From: Flavobacterium sp. HJ-32-4
GTDB lineage: Bacteria > Bacteroidota > Bacteroidia > Flavobacteriales > Flavobacteriaceae
Reading direction: 5' to 3'
DNA: 64,000 nt
NCBI RefSeq assembly: GCF_022532105.1
Contig: NZ_CP092832.1
Location: 2,447,001-2,511,000 of the forward strand
This document shows, piece by piece, positions 25,131 to 34,279 of the stretch (positions within the stretch are counted from its first letter, which is position 1; each line of letters opens with the position of its first letter). The notes below the pieces were generated by a model. The model was given only the letters and a program-made list of their open reading frames with translations. It did not search any database and had not been told where the DNA came from. The position numbers and the translations under genes are program-made.

Positions 25131-25934
25131 CTATAGTTTGGAAAGTAGTTGTGCTTTTTTATCTAGAAATTCCTCTTCGCTCAAAATTCCTTTCGCCTTG
25201 AGATCGGCGAGCTTTTCGATCTGCTCTAAGACGTTTGGTTCACTACGATTTGGAATTGTAGGTCTTGAAATAGTCTTTTGCCTAATAAACTCTGAAAATT
25301 CTTTTGCACCAACCATAAGATTGATTTTAGCCGTATTTCCAGAACAAATGATCTTTACGACACCCTTCATAAAACCTGTTTCTACTGAAACGGAAGAGAT
25401 TTTGTCATAAGGAAAATCCTCCATCTTAATCCCGAATCCGATTAAGGATTTATCTATGAAAATTGCTCTATAATTTGTGGCAATAAGTAAGCCGTGACCC
25501 GTTGAGCCTTTCCCTTCATCCAAAAAGCCTGCTGAAATTTTTTCAATTATTTCATCATCCATTAAAACAGAAGGCAATTCATTCACCTCGCGTTTGTTCG
25601 CCACGGATGGATTCAATTTAGAAATAGTATTTTTTATTTGCTGAAGTTTCTCCGCATCGGAATTCAATTTTGATTTGTATTCCTCCACCTTTTGCTCAAA
25701 GGCTATTTTCTTGTCAACTTTTGCCTGAAGTTTTTGAGCATTTCCCTTTTTTACAGCTTCACAAACTTCGTCATTTGAATAATGACCTACATTTTTGAAG
25801 ATGTGTCCTGCATCAGTAGCTAGACTCATATAGCAGGATGAGCAGACGATACCCAATTCTCTAGTTCTTCCCTTATTAAAGATAGGTGTATTTAAAAAGT
25901 TCAAAGGTTTGTAACACGCGATACAATTTGCCAT
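25131..25934 (-). CDS. zinc-ribbon, PH-like and SHOCT domain protein
   Basis: 267 residues. N-terminal CxxC pairs (Cys4/Cys7 and Cys30/Cys33) form a zinc ribbon; a coiled coil follows at about 65-110; then a bacterial PH-like domain (about 120-225, GLLIATNYRAIFIDKSLIGFG, YDKISSVSVETGFMKG) and a C-terminal SHOCT segment (LEQIEKLADLKAKGILSEEEF). SHOCT domains are oligomerisation motifs. The protein has no signal peptide and no known enzyme motif. Composition is AT-rich like the island, so it may belong to the same accessory region even though it lies beyond the repeat tract. Confidence 0.75.
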   Translation of the reverse strand: MANCIACYKPLNFLNTPIFNKGRTRELGIVCSSCYMSLATDAGHIFKNVGHYSNDEVCEAVKKGNAQKLQAKVDKKIAFEQKVEEYKSKLNSDAEKLQQIKNTISKLNPSVANKREVNELPSVLMDDEIIEKISAGFLDEGKGSTGHGLLIATNYRAIFIDKSLIGFGIKMEDFPYDKISSVSVETGFMKGVVKIICSGNTAKINLMVGAKEFSEFIRQKTISRPTIPNRSEPNVLEQIEKLADLKAKGILSEEEFLDKKAQLLSKL

Positions 25935-26052
25935 CTTCTTTTTTTTTAGATTTTACACAATAGTTGTCTAAGAATTACCGGCATAGAACGACCGCTTCAC
26001 AATATCTTAGATCTAATTAAGCCAAATTTAAGTGAGTCAATTCTTTGATGTT

Positions 26053-26066
26053 TACGGTTTACCGTA
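26053..26066. other. small palindrome in the 270-bp gap before purC
   Basis: TACGGT and ACCGTA around TT. The gap 25935-26204 otherwise shows only the heptamer run and promoter box listed next. Confidence 0.3.
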
Positions 26067-26143
26067 GTAGAAAAAATCTAAACCTAGCTCTCGAACATAC
26101 AAACTAACGTAGCATCGCATAGTGCGACTCGTGCGCTAATTAA

Positions 26144-26187
26144 CCCAAAACTCAAAACTCAAAACCCAAAACTTCCTCTTATCTTTG
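26144..26187 (+). promoter_or_regulatory. purC promoter box behind a CAAAACT heptamer run
   Basis: Four heptamers of the CAAAACT/CAAAACC type (about 26145-26173) lie just upstream of TATCTTTG (26180-26187), an exact TAnnTTTG box 17 bp before the purC ATG. The heptamers occupy the place where the -33 element should be. A related CTCAACACTCAAAACTC run occurs on the minus strand before uvrB (about 43593-43610). Confidence 0.5.
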
Positions 26188-26204
26188 CCCCAACAACAAC
26201 ACAC

Positions 26205-27155
26205 ATGAACACCATAACTGCTACTGATTTCCAGTTTCCGGGCCAGGTTTCCGTTTATAAAGGGAAGGTCCGCGATGTCTATTCGCTTGATAACGACCTG
26301 CTCGTAATGGTCGCCACCGACCGGCTGTCGGCCTTTGATGTCGTGATGCCGCGTGGCATTCCCTACAAAGGACAAATCCTCAACCAAATCGCCACCCGCT
26401 TCATGCAACTCACCGAGGATATCGTGCCCAACTGGCTCGTCGCAACGCCCGATCCGAACGTGGCCGTCGGACACCGCTGCACACCAGTCAAAGTTGAAAT
26501 GGTGATCCGGGGCTACCTGTCCGGACACGCTGCACGTGAATACGCTGCAGGGAAACGGATGCTATGTGGCGTGGCACTACCGGAAGGACTCAAAGAAAAC
26601 GACCGCTTCCCGGAACCGATCATCACGCCCACCACCAAAGCCGATAACGGCGAGCACGATATGGACATCTCGCGGGAGGATATACTCGCAAAAGGCATCG
26701 TCTCCAAAGAAGACTACGAAGTGTTGGAGACGTACACACGGGCGTTGTTCCAACGGGGAACGGAGATTGCGGCCACACGTGGACTCATTCTCGTCGATAC
26801 CAAATACGAATTCGGGAAAACCAGCGACGGCACCATTGTGCTGATCGATGAGATCCACACACCCGATTCATCGCGCTATTTTTATTCAGAAGGATACGCC
26901 GAACGGCAGGCGAGTGGTGAGGAACAACGGCAGTTGTCGAAAGAATTCGTACGCCGCTGGCTGATCGAGAACGGCTTTCAGGGAAAAGACGGACAAACCA
27001 TTCCGGAAATGACCGACGCGTATATTGAATCGGTATCCGAACGTTATATCGAACTCTATGAAAACATCCTCGGGGAACCGTTCGTAAAAGCCGATATCTC
27101 CGACATCAAAGGCCGTATTGATTCGAACGTACGCGGTTTTCTCGCGAAGTGCTGA
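26205..27155 (+). CDS. purC: phosphoribosylaminoimidazole-succinocarboxamide synthase
   Basis: 316 residues, the longer SAICAR synthetase form common in Bacteroidota. Motifs [27 protein letters not shown] (read as GKVRDVY and DRLSAFDV), [19 protein letters not shown], the ATP-site segment [11 protein letters not shown] and [13 protein letters not shown] are all present. It condenses CAIR with aspartate using ATP in purine synthesis. Cytoplasmic. It stands alone, convergent with the next gene. Confidence 0.97.
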   Translation: MNTITATDFQFPGQVSVYKGKVRDVYSLDNDLLVMVATDRLSAFDVVMPRGIPYKGQILNQIATRFMQLTEDIVPNWLVATPDPNVAVGHRCTPVKVEMVIRGYLSGHAAREYAAGKRMLCGVALPEGLKENDRFPEPIITPTTKADNGEHDMDISREDILAKGIVSKEDYEVLETYTRALFQRGTEIAATRGLILVDTKYEFGKTSDGTIVLIDEIHTPDSSRYFYSEGYAERQASGEEQRQLSKEFVRRWLIENGFQGKDGQTIPEMTDAYIESVSERYIELYENILGEPFVKADISDIKGRIDSNVRGFLAKC

Positions 27156-27220
27156 ACCAATCGCATTTTAGCGTCCTGTAAAAAGGCAGTGATGGTGGAC
27201 GTCCTTCTGTCAACACCTGC

Positions 27221-28585
27221 TTAACCGTTTTGGCGTCGATACACCTTCCCCGGATATTTCGCTGCATAACTGTGCACCAATTGCATCACATAGGGGTTGC
27301 TGTGGTAGGGCGTCACATGGTCACGTACTTCCGACGGTTCCGTAAAACCCATGTCTGAGGATACATACCCCATACCATAAAACGTACCGTTCTCGACCCA
27401 GATGCAGCTTTTCTCATCCGCCGAACGGCCTTTGTCGACAATGGCAAAACTCGGTTGCTCGACCGAGAGTGAGTCCAGCGCTTCGTCTACACTGCGGTTG
27501 TGGGTTTCACGGTCGGGCATTGATTCCTTCGGGAACGTCACGGGTTCCTCCTGTCGTCCGAACGCGCAAAACCGCAGGTCGATGCCAAAGCGAACCGCCA
27601 GCTCCCGTAGCACGTGCACCGCTTCGAACTCGTTATAAAACACCTGCACGGGGCGCTGTTGGCGGCTGACTTTCCCGACACCCAGATAGCGGTAGCCGTT
27701 GCGCGCTTCATACACAAACAGGCCAAACTTCGGCTCAAACCGTTTCAGGGCCCGGTTATATGCCGGCCATAACTTCCGGATCTCGGCGCATTCAAGCAGC
27801 AACGCCATCAACTCGGTGCCACACACTTCAAACGAAATACTGTGGATATCCCGCAGGAAATGCTGCCGTTGCGGCGTCACACTATGTCCGGTAAAATGCG
27901 ACGCGACCCGCTTGCGGATATTGATCGCCTTCCCGACATACACTACCTTCTTCGCTTCGTTATGGAAGTAATACACACCCGGACGTTCGGGCAGTCGCTC
28001 AAAATCCTCCGGTGGCAGGTTGGGCGGCAGTCGCTGGTCCTGGGCCGTTTTCTTGATCATGGTGCTGATATGCCCTTCCGCATCCCATTCCAGCAGTCGG
28101 GTAAAAAGGATGGCGGTTGCATCGGCATCACCCCCCGCCCGGTGCCGGTTCTCTACCGGAATGTCGAGCGACTGGCAAAGTGCCCCAAGGGAATAGGAGC
28201 GGAGTCCGGGACGGATTTTCCGCGCGGCCCGCACCGTACACAACTTCCGCGCGTTCCATTGATAGCCCGCTTCCCCCAATTGGTGCCGCACGAACGAATA
28301 GTCGAAGTTGACGTTGTGGGCGACGAACACCCGGCCGTTCAGCAAACGCCACACCTCCTCGGCAATATCCCCAAAAACAGGCGCATGCCGCACCATGGCA
28401 TTGTCAATTCCCGTAAGGGCAAAAATGGGCACAGGAATTTCCTTCTCCGGATTCACCAACGTTTCCCACCGTTCCACGACCTTTTTGCCGTCATGGATGA
28501 GGATCGCGATTTCCGTAATGCGGCTGCCTCCGGCATTTCCTCCGGTGGTTTCGATATCGACGATGGCATATTCGGTTTTTTTCAT
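27221..28585 (-). CDS. DEDD exonuclease fused to GIY-YIG nuclease domain
   Basis: 454 residues. Residues 1-170 are a DnaQ-like 3'-5' exonuclease: VDIETTGG with Asp10 and Glu12, then VAHNVNFDYSFVRHQL and HRAGGDADATAILF. Residues about 195-275 are a UvrC/Cho-type GIY-YIG domain (ERPGVYYFHNEAKKVVYVGKA, IRKRVASHF). The remainder is uncharacterised. The same fusion is annotated widely as a DNA polymerase III epsilon-like/GIY-YIG protein and is a relative of Cho-type repair nucleases. Likely role: DNA repair incision plus trimming. Confidence 0.9.
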   Translation of the reverse strand: MKKTEYAIVDIETTGGNAGGSRITEIAILIHDGKKVVERWETLVNPEKEIPVPIFALTGIDNAMVRHAPVFGDIAEEVWRLLNGRVFVAHNVNFDYSFVRHQLGEAGYQWNARKLCTVRAARKIRPGLRSYSLGALCQSLDIPVENRHRAGGDADATAILFTRLLEWDAEGHISTMIKKTAQDQRLPPNLPPEDFERLPERPGVYYFHNEAKKVVYVGKAINIRKRVASHFTGHSVTPQRQHFLRDIHSISFEVCGTELMALLLECAEIRKLWPAYNRALKRFEPKFGLFVYEARNGYRYLGVGKVSRQQRPVQVFYNEFEAVHVLRELAVRFGIDLRFCAFGRQEEPVTFPKESMPDRETHNRSVDEALDSLSVEQPSFAIVDKGRSADEKSCIWVENGTFYGMGYVSSDMGFTEPSEVRDHVTPYHSNPYVMQLVHSYAAKYPGKVYRRQNG

Positions 28586-28672
28586 CAGTGAAAACGGGTC
28601 GGTTTGTTACTTTTAGGAACAACCGACTGTTTCCAATATAGAAATTATTCCGAAATGCGATAGCCGAAGCGG

Positions 28673-30382
28673 TTAATTTTTCGTTTCGATGACGACAAAC
28701 ACGGATGATCGTGCGGGAAGCACCACCGCCGTACCATCGCTCGTTTTGGCCGAGAACGGACGGACGGAAGCATAGTTCGTCGGGCCACCAGCTTCGAGTG
28801 TCGTGCCGCTTCCGTTGATCTGAACCTTCCGTGAAAATTCCCCGTTGTCGGTATCGCCTGTTAGGGTGTACCAATACATCCGGTTACCCGGTATAAAGTT
28901 CTTAAAGGCAAGCTTTACGGGTAGGGCGGTAGTTCCTTTATTGACGAAGGTTACACCGATCTTCCCATCCGAAAACGAGGAAGCATATACTTCGTAGTTG
29001 CCGTTGGCATCCTTCACGGCTTCAATCAGGCGATCACCCATGTTCTTCTGGAAAAAATACATATGATAGAACGCCGGGCGTGCCGTTCCTTTGGGGATAT
29101 TCGGCTCGTCGCCATTACTGAAAATACCGTGGTCGTTCCCGTTGTCCCAGCCGTTGAAGAAGTCCCAACGTGCCGCCAGCCCAATGTTGTTCTTAAGCGC
29201 TTCCCCTAACAGCAACACCGCGTGCAGTCCGTTGACGTGCGACACCTGCTGCTTGCTGCCCCGTGCGAAAATGTTCCATTCATCAAGTGCAAACGGTTTG
29301 ATCTGCCGCGTATGGCTCGTGAGTTGCCCTTTTAAGAACGCTACCATCGTGCCGACTTTAGCCGTCGGGGTGTCTAAAATCTGGGTGGCGTTCAGGTTCT
29401 CACTTGTGGTGAAGTAGTTGTGCACGACATAATAATCGGCTTCTTCGCCAATCGCGCCCAGTAGCTGGTCGTTCCAGAATTTATTGGTGTCGTTCATCCA
29501 GCTTTCGGCAGGCGCATCGAACAGTACCGCACCGATTTTGATTGAATGCCCCGAAGCTGCCGCCGCCGCGCGCATCGCCGCTGCAATGACCTTAAAGTGT
29601 GCGGCATAGAGCGCACCGTTGTGAAACTCGGGCTGTCCGTCCTGGTTGCGCGAGGTATCGATGCGGTATCCGGCCTCCCAGCTTCCGAAGTTCTCGTTGC
29701 CGATTTCCCAGTACTGCGTGCGACCGTTGTCATATGTTACCCAATCGGCGGCTAGTTGCGCTGCGTCCGCCACCGGGTCGGCACCCGTGCCATACCGGGC
29801 ATAACCGGCGTTGACGGTAATAATCCCTTTACTGTTGGTCTGGGTCAGCAATTGGTAGTAATTGTCAAGCGACATCGTCCAGTCGGCATTGTTTTGTCCG
29901 AACCAAAAACCGGCCGGCTCGTCCTGTCCCTCAGCATTTCGAAGGGTAGGAGGTACGTTTGGCGGGTTCGACGCCGCATTCCAGAAATACACATCGCTGA
30001 TGCTGCCGCCCGGAAAGCGTATGATGTTCGGCTTGAGTTTGTTGATATTGTCGATGAGCGCGTTATCGGTCACCATCTTTCCCGACCATAGGTTGGCATT
30101 GTTGCCGTAGATCGAGGCCGGAATCTTCGTCAGCACCTTGGCATAGTCGATGGTAACGGTAGCAGTTGTGGTGGTAGGCACATTACCTTCCGTAAACGCC
30201 ACAGGTGACGTATAGGTTTTGGGCGTCCAGGTATCAAGGAAAAAGCCGGTGGTCGCCGCAACCTCGGGATCAACCTGGGGCTCGAGTTCAACGTCGGTAC
30301 CGTTATCGGCTTCGCCTGATTTATCACAGGATACGAGCAGTAGGGAAGACGCGAGCAGCGCGTGCAAAACGAGTGTTTTCAT
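28673..30382 (-). CDS. GH51-like glycosidase lipoprotein (arabinofuranosidase-type fold)
   Basis: An upstream ATG at 30448 is in frame, but the ATG at 30382 gives a proper lipoprotein signal (LHALLASSLLLVSC, Cys19), so I chose it: 569 residues. The catalytic domain has RFPGGSISDVY, acid/base Glu230 in WEIGNENFG and nucleophile Glu368 in FALDEWN, the clan GH-A pattern of GH51 and GH39 type enzymes. A C-terminal beta-sandwich domain follows (about 430-569). The substrate is unclear: alpha-L-arabinofuranosidase is the default for this fold, but beta-glycan activities occur. It is a single gene, not in the glucan locus. Confidence 0.8.
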   Translation of the reverse strand: MKTLVLHALLASSLLLVSCDKSGEADNGTDVELEPQVDPEVAATTGFFLDTWTPKTYTSPVAFTEGNVPTTTTATVTIDYAKVLTKIPASIYGNNANLWSGKMVTDNALIDNINKLKPNIIRFPGGSISDVYFWNAASNPPNVPPTLRNAEGQDEPAGFWFGQNNADWTMSLDNYYQLLTQTNSKGIITVNAGYARYGTGADPVADAAQLAADWVTYDNGRTQYWEIGNENFGSWEAGYRIDTSRNQDGQPEFHNGALYAAHFKVIAAAMRAAAAASGHSIKIGAVLFDAPAESWMNDTNKFWNDQLLGAIGEEADYYVVHNYFTTSENLNATQILDTPTAKVGTMVAFLKGQLTSHTRQIKPFALDEWNIFARGSKQQVSHVNGLHAVLLLGEALKNNIGLAARWDFFNGWDNGNDHGIFSNGDEPNIPKGTARPAFYHMYFFQKNMGDRLIEAVKDANGNYEVYASSFSDGKIGVTFVNKGTTALPVKLAFKNFIPGNRMYWYTLTGDTDNGEFSRKVQINGSGTTLEAGGPTNYASVRPFSAKTSDGTAVVLPARSSVFVVIETKN

Positions 30383-30553
30383 AGGAGGTGCGGACATTAG
30401 GCCGGAATACTTGTTTTTGTTGGTATTCACAGAACCCATTCTCCGCAAATATATCGTTTGCGTACGCCCTTCGACGATACTATTTTGTCATTGAAGCATC
30501 GTAATTTGGCGACGCGGCGCAGGAACGTCAGAGGGAAAACGACACGGCGGTAC

Positions 30554-32194
30554 TTACATCTCGTTCCGTTCGTGTCCGGTCGATTGTTCGACGATTTCCC
30601 GTAACACGCTATCAAGTTGTTCCGCCGATACGCTGATATAATCGAGATACTCGTCTGCCGATCCTCCGGTCGCTTTTTGGTCGCGGTAGAGTTTGAGAAA
30701 GCCCAGCAGGTTGGCCAACGGTGCCCGTACCATGTGCGACTGCCGCCAGGCGATTTCGCGAAGGGCACGGTCCTGCGACTCGATTTTATGCATACGGTCG
30801 AGCGTTTCCGTCAGGTCGGTCATGGCACCTACTGCCCGGGTGACGCGTCCTTTTTGGTCGCGGATAAAGAAACCGCGGTGTTGCACGAAGGCGGTTTCAC
30901 CATCGGCCTTGAGGAAACGGAATTCGGCGTTGAACCGTTCGCGTGCTGGATCCCGGATGGCGTCTTTGAGGTCGAGCAGGATACGTTCGCGGTCGTCGGG
31001 ATGGATGTTCTCGGTCCAGAAATCGCGTTCCTCATCCAAATTGAATCCGAAAATCGTTTCGAATCCTTCGCCCCACAGTACCTTGCCCGTGGAAACATCC
31101 CAATCGATGATGGCCTCAACCGTAGCGCGCGCCAACAGTTTGAAGCGCTCGTTGCTTTCCCATACCTGCTGCTCCTGCAGTTTCCGCCGGGTAATATCAA
31201 GGGCGATGCCTTCGAGTCGCATCGGGTTGCCGTTTTCGTCGCGGGTGAGGTACAACCGTTCGAGTATCCATTTTGTTTCCCCTTCGCTGGTTATGATTCT
31301 TCTTTCATACTCGCGGAAACCGTCTTCTGCGAAATACTGCAATTCGAGATCGAAAACCTCGTCGGGGTGGAAGACCGAACGAAGGTTGTCAAGCGTAGGG
31401 CTAAACACCTCCGGGTCGCGACCCACGATGTGATACATCTCCTCCGACCATTCTATTTTGTTATGTACGAGATCGTTCGTCCAGTAACCGAGTCCGGCAA
31501 TGGCACCCGCCCGCTGCAAACGTTCATTCGAATCCGCCAGGCGTTGCTGCTGCGCCATTTCTGCGGTCACGTCGACAGCCGAGGCGAGCTGCACGCGGCG
31601 TCCGTTCCAGAGCACGAAAGACGTCTTGACCTTGACGTAGATAATCTCACCATTCTTCTTACGATGCCGTATGGGCCAGGGGAGTACCTTGCCGTGTTCC
31701 CCATCGGGTTCGGCCAGGTATTTCATCAGTATCGGAATGTCTTCCGGCGGACGGATGTCACGTAACGTCATTGCCATATAGTCTGCCTCTGAATACCCAT
31801 AAATGCGACAGGCCGCCTCGTTGACCAACAGGATGTCGAGGGTTTCAGGATCGAACAGCCATTTGGGTAGTGGACTGTGGTTGAACAACGACATGTATTC
31901 CTGCTTCGAGCGTCGGAGGCGTTCCTCTGCCTCGCGCTCGGTATCCAGGATTTGCTGGTAGTAGCGTGACACCATACGGGTATGACGGCGCACCAGTACA
32001 TACAACAACAAGGCGGTTACCAGTATGAAAACCAAGCCTTTCGTCGTCTGTAATTCTGAGAGTTTTTTTACATCCGGCACGAATAACTCCAGCACCCAAT
32101 CAGAGGTGAAGATGTACACGCCGCTTACCAACGCATACACCACCACAATACGAAACGCCGGACGCGCGCCCGTGTATAAAGACTGGATATTCAT
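30554..32194 (-). CDS. multi-PAS sensor protein with a DHp helix but no ATPase domain
   Basis: 546 residues from the ATG at 32194; a TTG three codons upstream is also possible. Two N-terminal membrane segments (about 14-33 and 51-68), then three PAS domains (about 100-215, 230-345, 355-475; S-box motifs and LEGIALDITRRK, VGAMTDLTETLDR). The end is a histidine-kinase-like dimerisation helix WRQSHMVRAPLANLLGF with its His about 60 residues before the C-terminus. The protein stops after the second helix (DSVLREIVEQS); no HATPase N, G1 or G2 box exists and none follows in the DNA. The sequence downstream shows no frameshift remnant, so the absence appears real. Possibly a phospho-acceptor or a signalling scaffold for another kinase. 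Confidence 0.85.
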   Translation of the reverse strand: MNIQSLYTGARPAFRIVVVYALVSGVYIFTSDWVLELFVPDVKKLSELQTTKGLVFILVTALLLYVLVRRHTRMVSRYYQQILDTEREAEERLRRSKQEYMSLFNHSPLPKWLFDPETLDILLVNEAACRIYGYSEADYMAMTLRDIRPPEDIPILMKYLAEPDGEHGKVLPWPIRHRKKNGEIIYVKVKTSFVLWNGRRVQLASAVDVTAEMAQQQRLADSNERLQRAGAIAGLGYWTNDLVHNKIEWSEEMYHIVGRDPEVFSPTLDNLRSVFHPDEVFDLELQYFAEDGFREYERRIITSEGETKWILERLYLTRDENGNPMRLEGIALDITRRKLQEQQVWESNERFKLLARATVEAIIDWDVSTGKVLWGEGFETIFGFNLDEERDFWTENIHPDDRERILLDLKDAIRDPARERFNAEFRFLKADGETAFVQHRGFFIRDQKGRVTRAVGAMTDLTETLDRMHKIESQDRALREIAWRQSHMVRAPLANLLGFLKLYRDQKATGGSADEYLDYISVSAEQLDSVLREIVEQSTGHERNEM

Positions 32195-32281
32195 AACCTG
32201 CAAATGAGTAACCGTATTTACTTACTAAATTACGAATTTTTTAACTAATAGCGATGGAATTTGGTGTTCGAATGGAGAAAG

Positions 32282-32659
32282 TAATTAGCGAATGTGATAA
32301 TTAGCGAATTAGCGAATGGGGTAACGGCTGGCTTGAAATGAAAGGCTCTATTTGGAGAAATGAAGATCATGTGGTAGCGTATGGTCTCTACGGGCCGTGG
32401 CAAGACTCAGGCAGATTGGTAATGAATACCAAAACGACGAAGACGCAAAGTGACAGCAACTGGATTCGCAACTGTCGTACCCTTCCAATAGTGACTCGTT
32501 CCAACTGCGCTTCCTTCTCTTAGCTGATTTCCTAATGATCTCATTTTCTAATCGACGCCCGTATTAATTTGTGTATTGGCTTATTGTCTATCGTTAGCAG
32601 GCAACCCATTCGCTAATTGGCTCATTCGCTAATTCGCTAATTATCACATTCGCTAATTA
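32282..32659. repeat. 37-bp perfect inverted repeats flanking 304 bp, upstream of the S8 protease
   Basis: Left copy 32282-32318 and right copy 32623-32659 are exact reverse complements over 37 bp. The right copy reads CATTCGCTAATTCGCTAATT then ATCACATTCGCTAATTA and ends 14 bp before the protease ATG. Each is built of CATTCGCTAATT units, also present at 17706. The spacer has one 61-codon frame (32338-32523) without recognisable features. The rest of the gap 32195-32673 shows nothing else, apart from a weak TACCTTTA box at 32662-32669. Confidence 0.9.
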
Positions 32660-32673
32660 ATTACCTTTACCCC

Positions 32674-34278
32674 ATGAAAAAGAAGCTGCTACTCATCGCC
32701 TTTTTCCAGGTATGGCTGACCTTCGCGCAGGAAGATGCCTGGGTGTATTTCGCCGATAAACCCGATGTCGCGTCTTATCTTGCGAATCCGTTATCGATGT
32801 TGTCACAGCGCGCACTTGACCGTCGCGCGGCACAGGGAATTCCCGTCGATATAGCCGATGTGCCGCTTCATGCACCTTACGTAGAAGCCGTTGCTGGAAC
32901 GCCGGGCATCGCGATAAAGTCGGCGTCGAAATGGTTCAATTGCCTTCACGTGCGCGGAAGCGAAGCCAGCATCAATTCCCTGACGTCACTTTCGTTCGTT
33001 GACCATATCGTATTTGCAAATGCCGCCCTGAACCCGGCGCCGCGACGCCCACAGGCCCGTTTGTCGCGTGTTTCCAAATGGGCCGACATACAGGTCAATT
33101 ATCCGTATGGAAGTTCAGAAAACCAGGTGCAACAGTTGAACGGGCACCAGTTACACCAATTGGATTTTACCGGTTCAGGGAAGTATATCGCCGTACTCGA
33201 CGCGGGTTTCCCCGGAGTCGACACGGCCTCACCGTTTCAACGGCTGCGTGACAACAACGGCATTCTCGGCGGCTACGATTTCGTAAACGACGACACCGAT
33301 TTCTATTCGGGCGGCAACCACGGCACGACGGTCTTGTCTACCATGGCTGGCTATGTACCCAATGCCCTCGTCGGAACGGCTCCCGATGCCTCCTATTACC
33401 TATTTATTACGGAAGATGTGGCATCCGAGAATCCCGTTGAGGAATCATATTGGGTGGAGGCAGCGGAGCGGGCCGACAGCCTCGGTGTCGACGTGATCAA
33501 TACGTCATTGGGTTATTTTGGCTACGACAATACCAATTATAGCCATACCTATGCCGATATGAACGGCACGACTACGTTCATTTCAAAGGGAGTGAACATG
33601 GCGTTCAGCCGCGGTATGATCGTCGTGGTGTCAGCCGGAAACAGCGGAAACAGCGTTGAACCGCACATCGGCGCGCCGGCAGACGCCGTATCGGCTTTGA
33701 CGATTGGTGCCGTAGACGCTTCGGGCCAGTACGCCAGTTTCAGTTCGATCGGTCCTTCCTATGACGGACGTGTAAAACCGGATGTCGTAGCACAAGGCGC
33801 CTCTGTGTTCGTTGCTCAGCCTACCGGCGCCGTGACGATTTCAAATGGCACGTCGTTTTCCGGACCGATTACCGCCGGACTCGTCGCCTGTTTGTGGCAG
33901 GCGCTACCCGAGAAAACCAATCAGGAAATCATCGACCTGGTGCGCCAATCGGCCAGTTTGTATGACAACCCGACCACGCAGTTGGGCTACGGCATACCCG
34001 ATTTCAACCTGGCGTTGGCGATGTCGGTCGAGGGGTATACGTCTATGCCGTATGCGGTCTTCCCCAATCCGTTTAGCCAATCGCTTACGGTGACGCTACC
34101 GAAAGTTGTGACCGGTGCTACACTCGAAGTAACAGACACTACCGGGAAACGCGTGCTGGAAGCACCGCTCAACGCCCTGAGCCAAACCTTTGAACTTTCC
34201 GGCCTGGCATCAGGCTTTTACTTCTATAAAGTCCAATCGGGTGCGATGGCCCGAACCGGAAAACTCGTAAAACGTTGA
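32674..34278 (+). CDS. T9SS-secreted subtilisin-family (S8) serine protease
   Basis: 534 residues. Signal peptide 1-19. Catalytic triad: Asp176 in YIAVLDAGFPG, His216 in GGNHGTTVLSTMAG and Ser394 in NGTSFSGPI. The oxyanion region VVVSAGNSGN is present. The C-terminus (about 455-534, YAVFPNPFSQSL to GKLVKR) is a type A T9SS sorting domain, so it is exported by the same machinery as the 6065 protein. Family: the Bacteroidota S8 group that cuts extracellular proteins. The ATG lies just after a long inverted repeat, and the next gene begins 1 bp after its stop. Confidence 0.95.
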   Translation: MKKKLLLIAFFQVWLTFAQEDAWVYFADKPDVASYLANPLSMLSQRALDRRAAQGIPVDIADVPLHAPYVEAVAGTPGIAIKSASKWFNCLHVRGSEASINSLTSLSFVDHIVFANAALNPAPRRPQARLSRVSKWADIQVNYPYGSSENQVQQLNGHQLHQLDFTGSGKYIAVLDAGFPGVDTASPFQRLRDNNGILGGYDFVNDDTDFYSGGNHGTTVLSTMAGYVPNALVGTAPDASYYLFITEDVASENPVEESYWVEAAERADSLGVDVINTSLGYFGYDNTNYSHTYADMNGTTTFISKGVNMAFSRGMIVVVSAGNSGNSVEPHIGAPADAVSALTIGAVDASGQYASFSSIGPSYDGRVKPDVVAQGASVFVAQPTGAVTISNGTSFSGPITAGLVACLWQALPEKTNQEIIDLVRQSASLYDNPTTQLGYGIPDFNLALAMSVEGYTSMPYAVFPNPFSQSLTVTLPKVVTGATLEVTDTTGKRVLEAPLNALSQTFELSGLASGFYFYKVQSGAMARTGKLVKR

Positions 34279-34279
34279 T

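Noticed and set aside
30617..31765. 382-codon plus-strand frame
   Set aside because: Antisense of the PAS sensor gene; a well-known side effect of the codon usage in GC-rich third positions.
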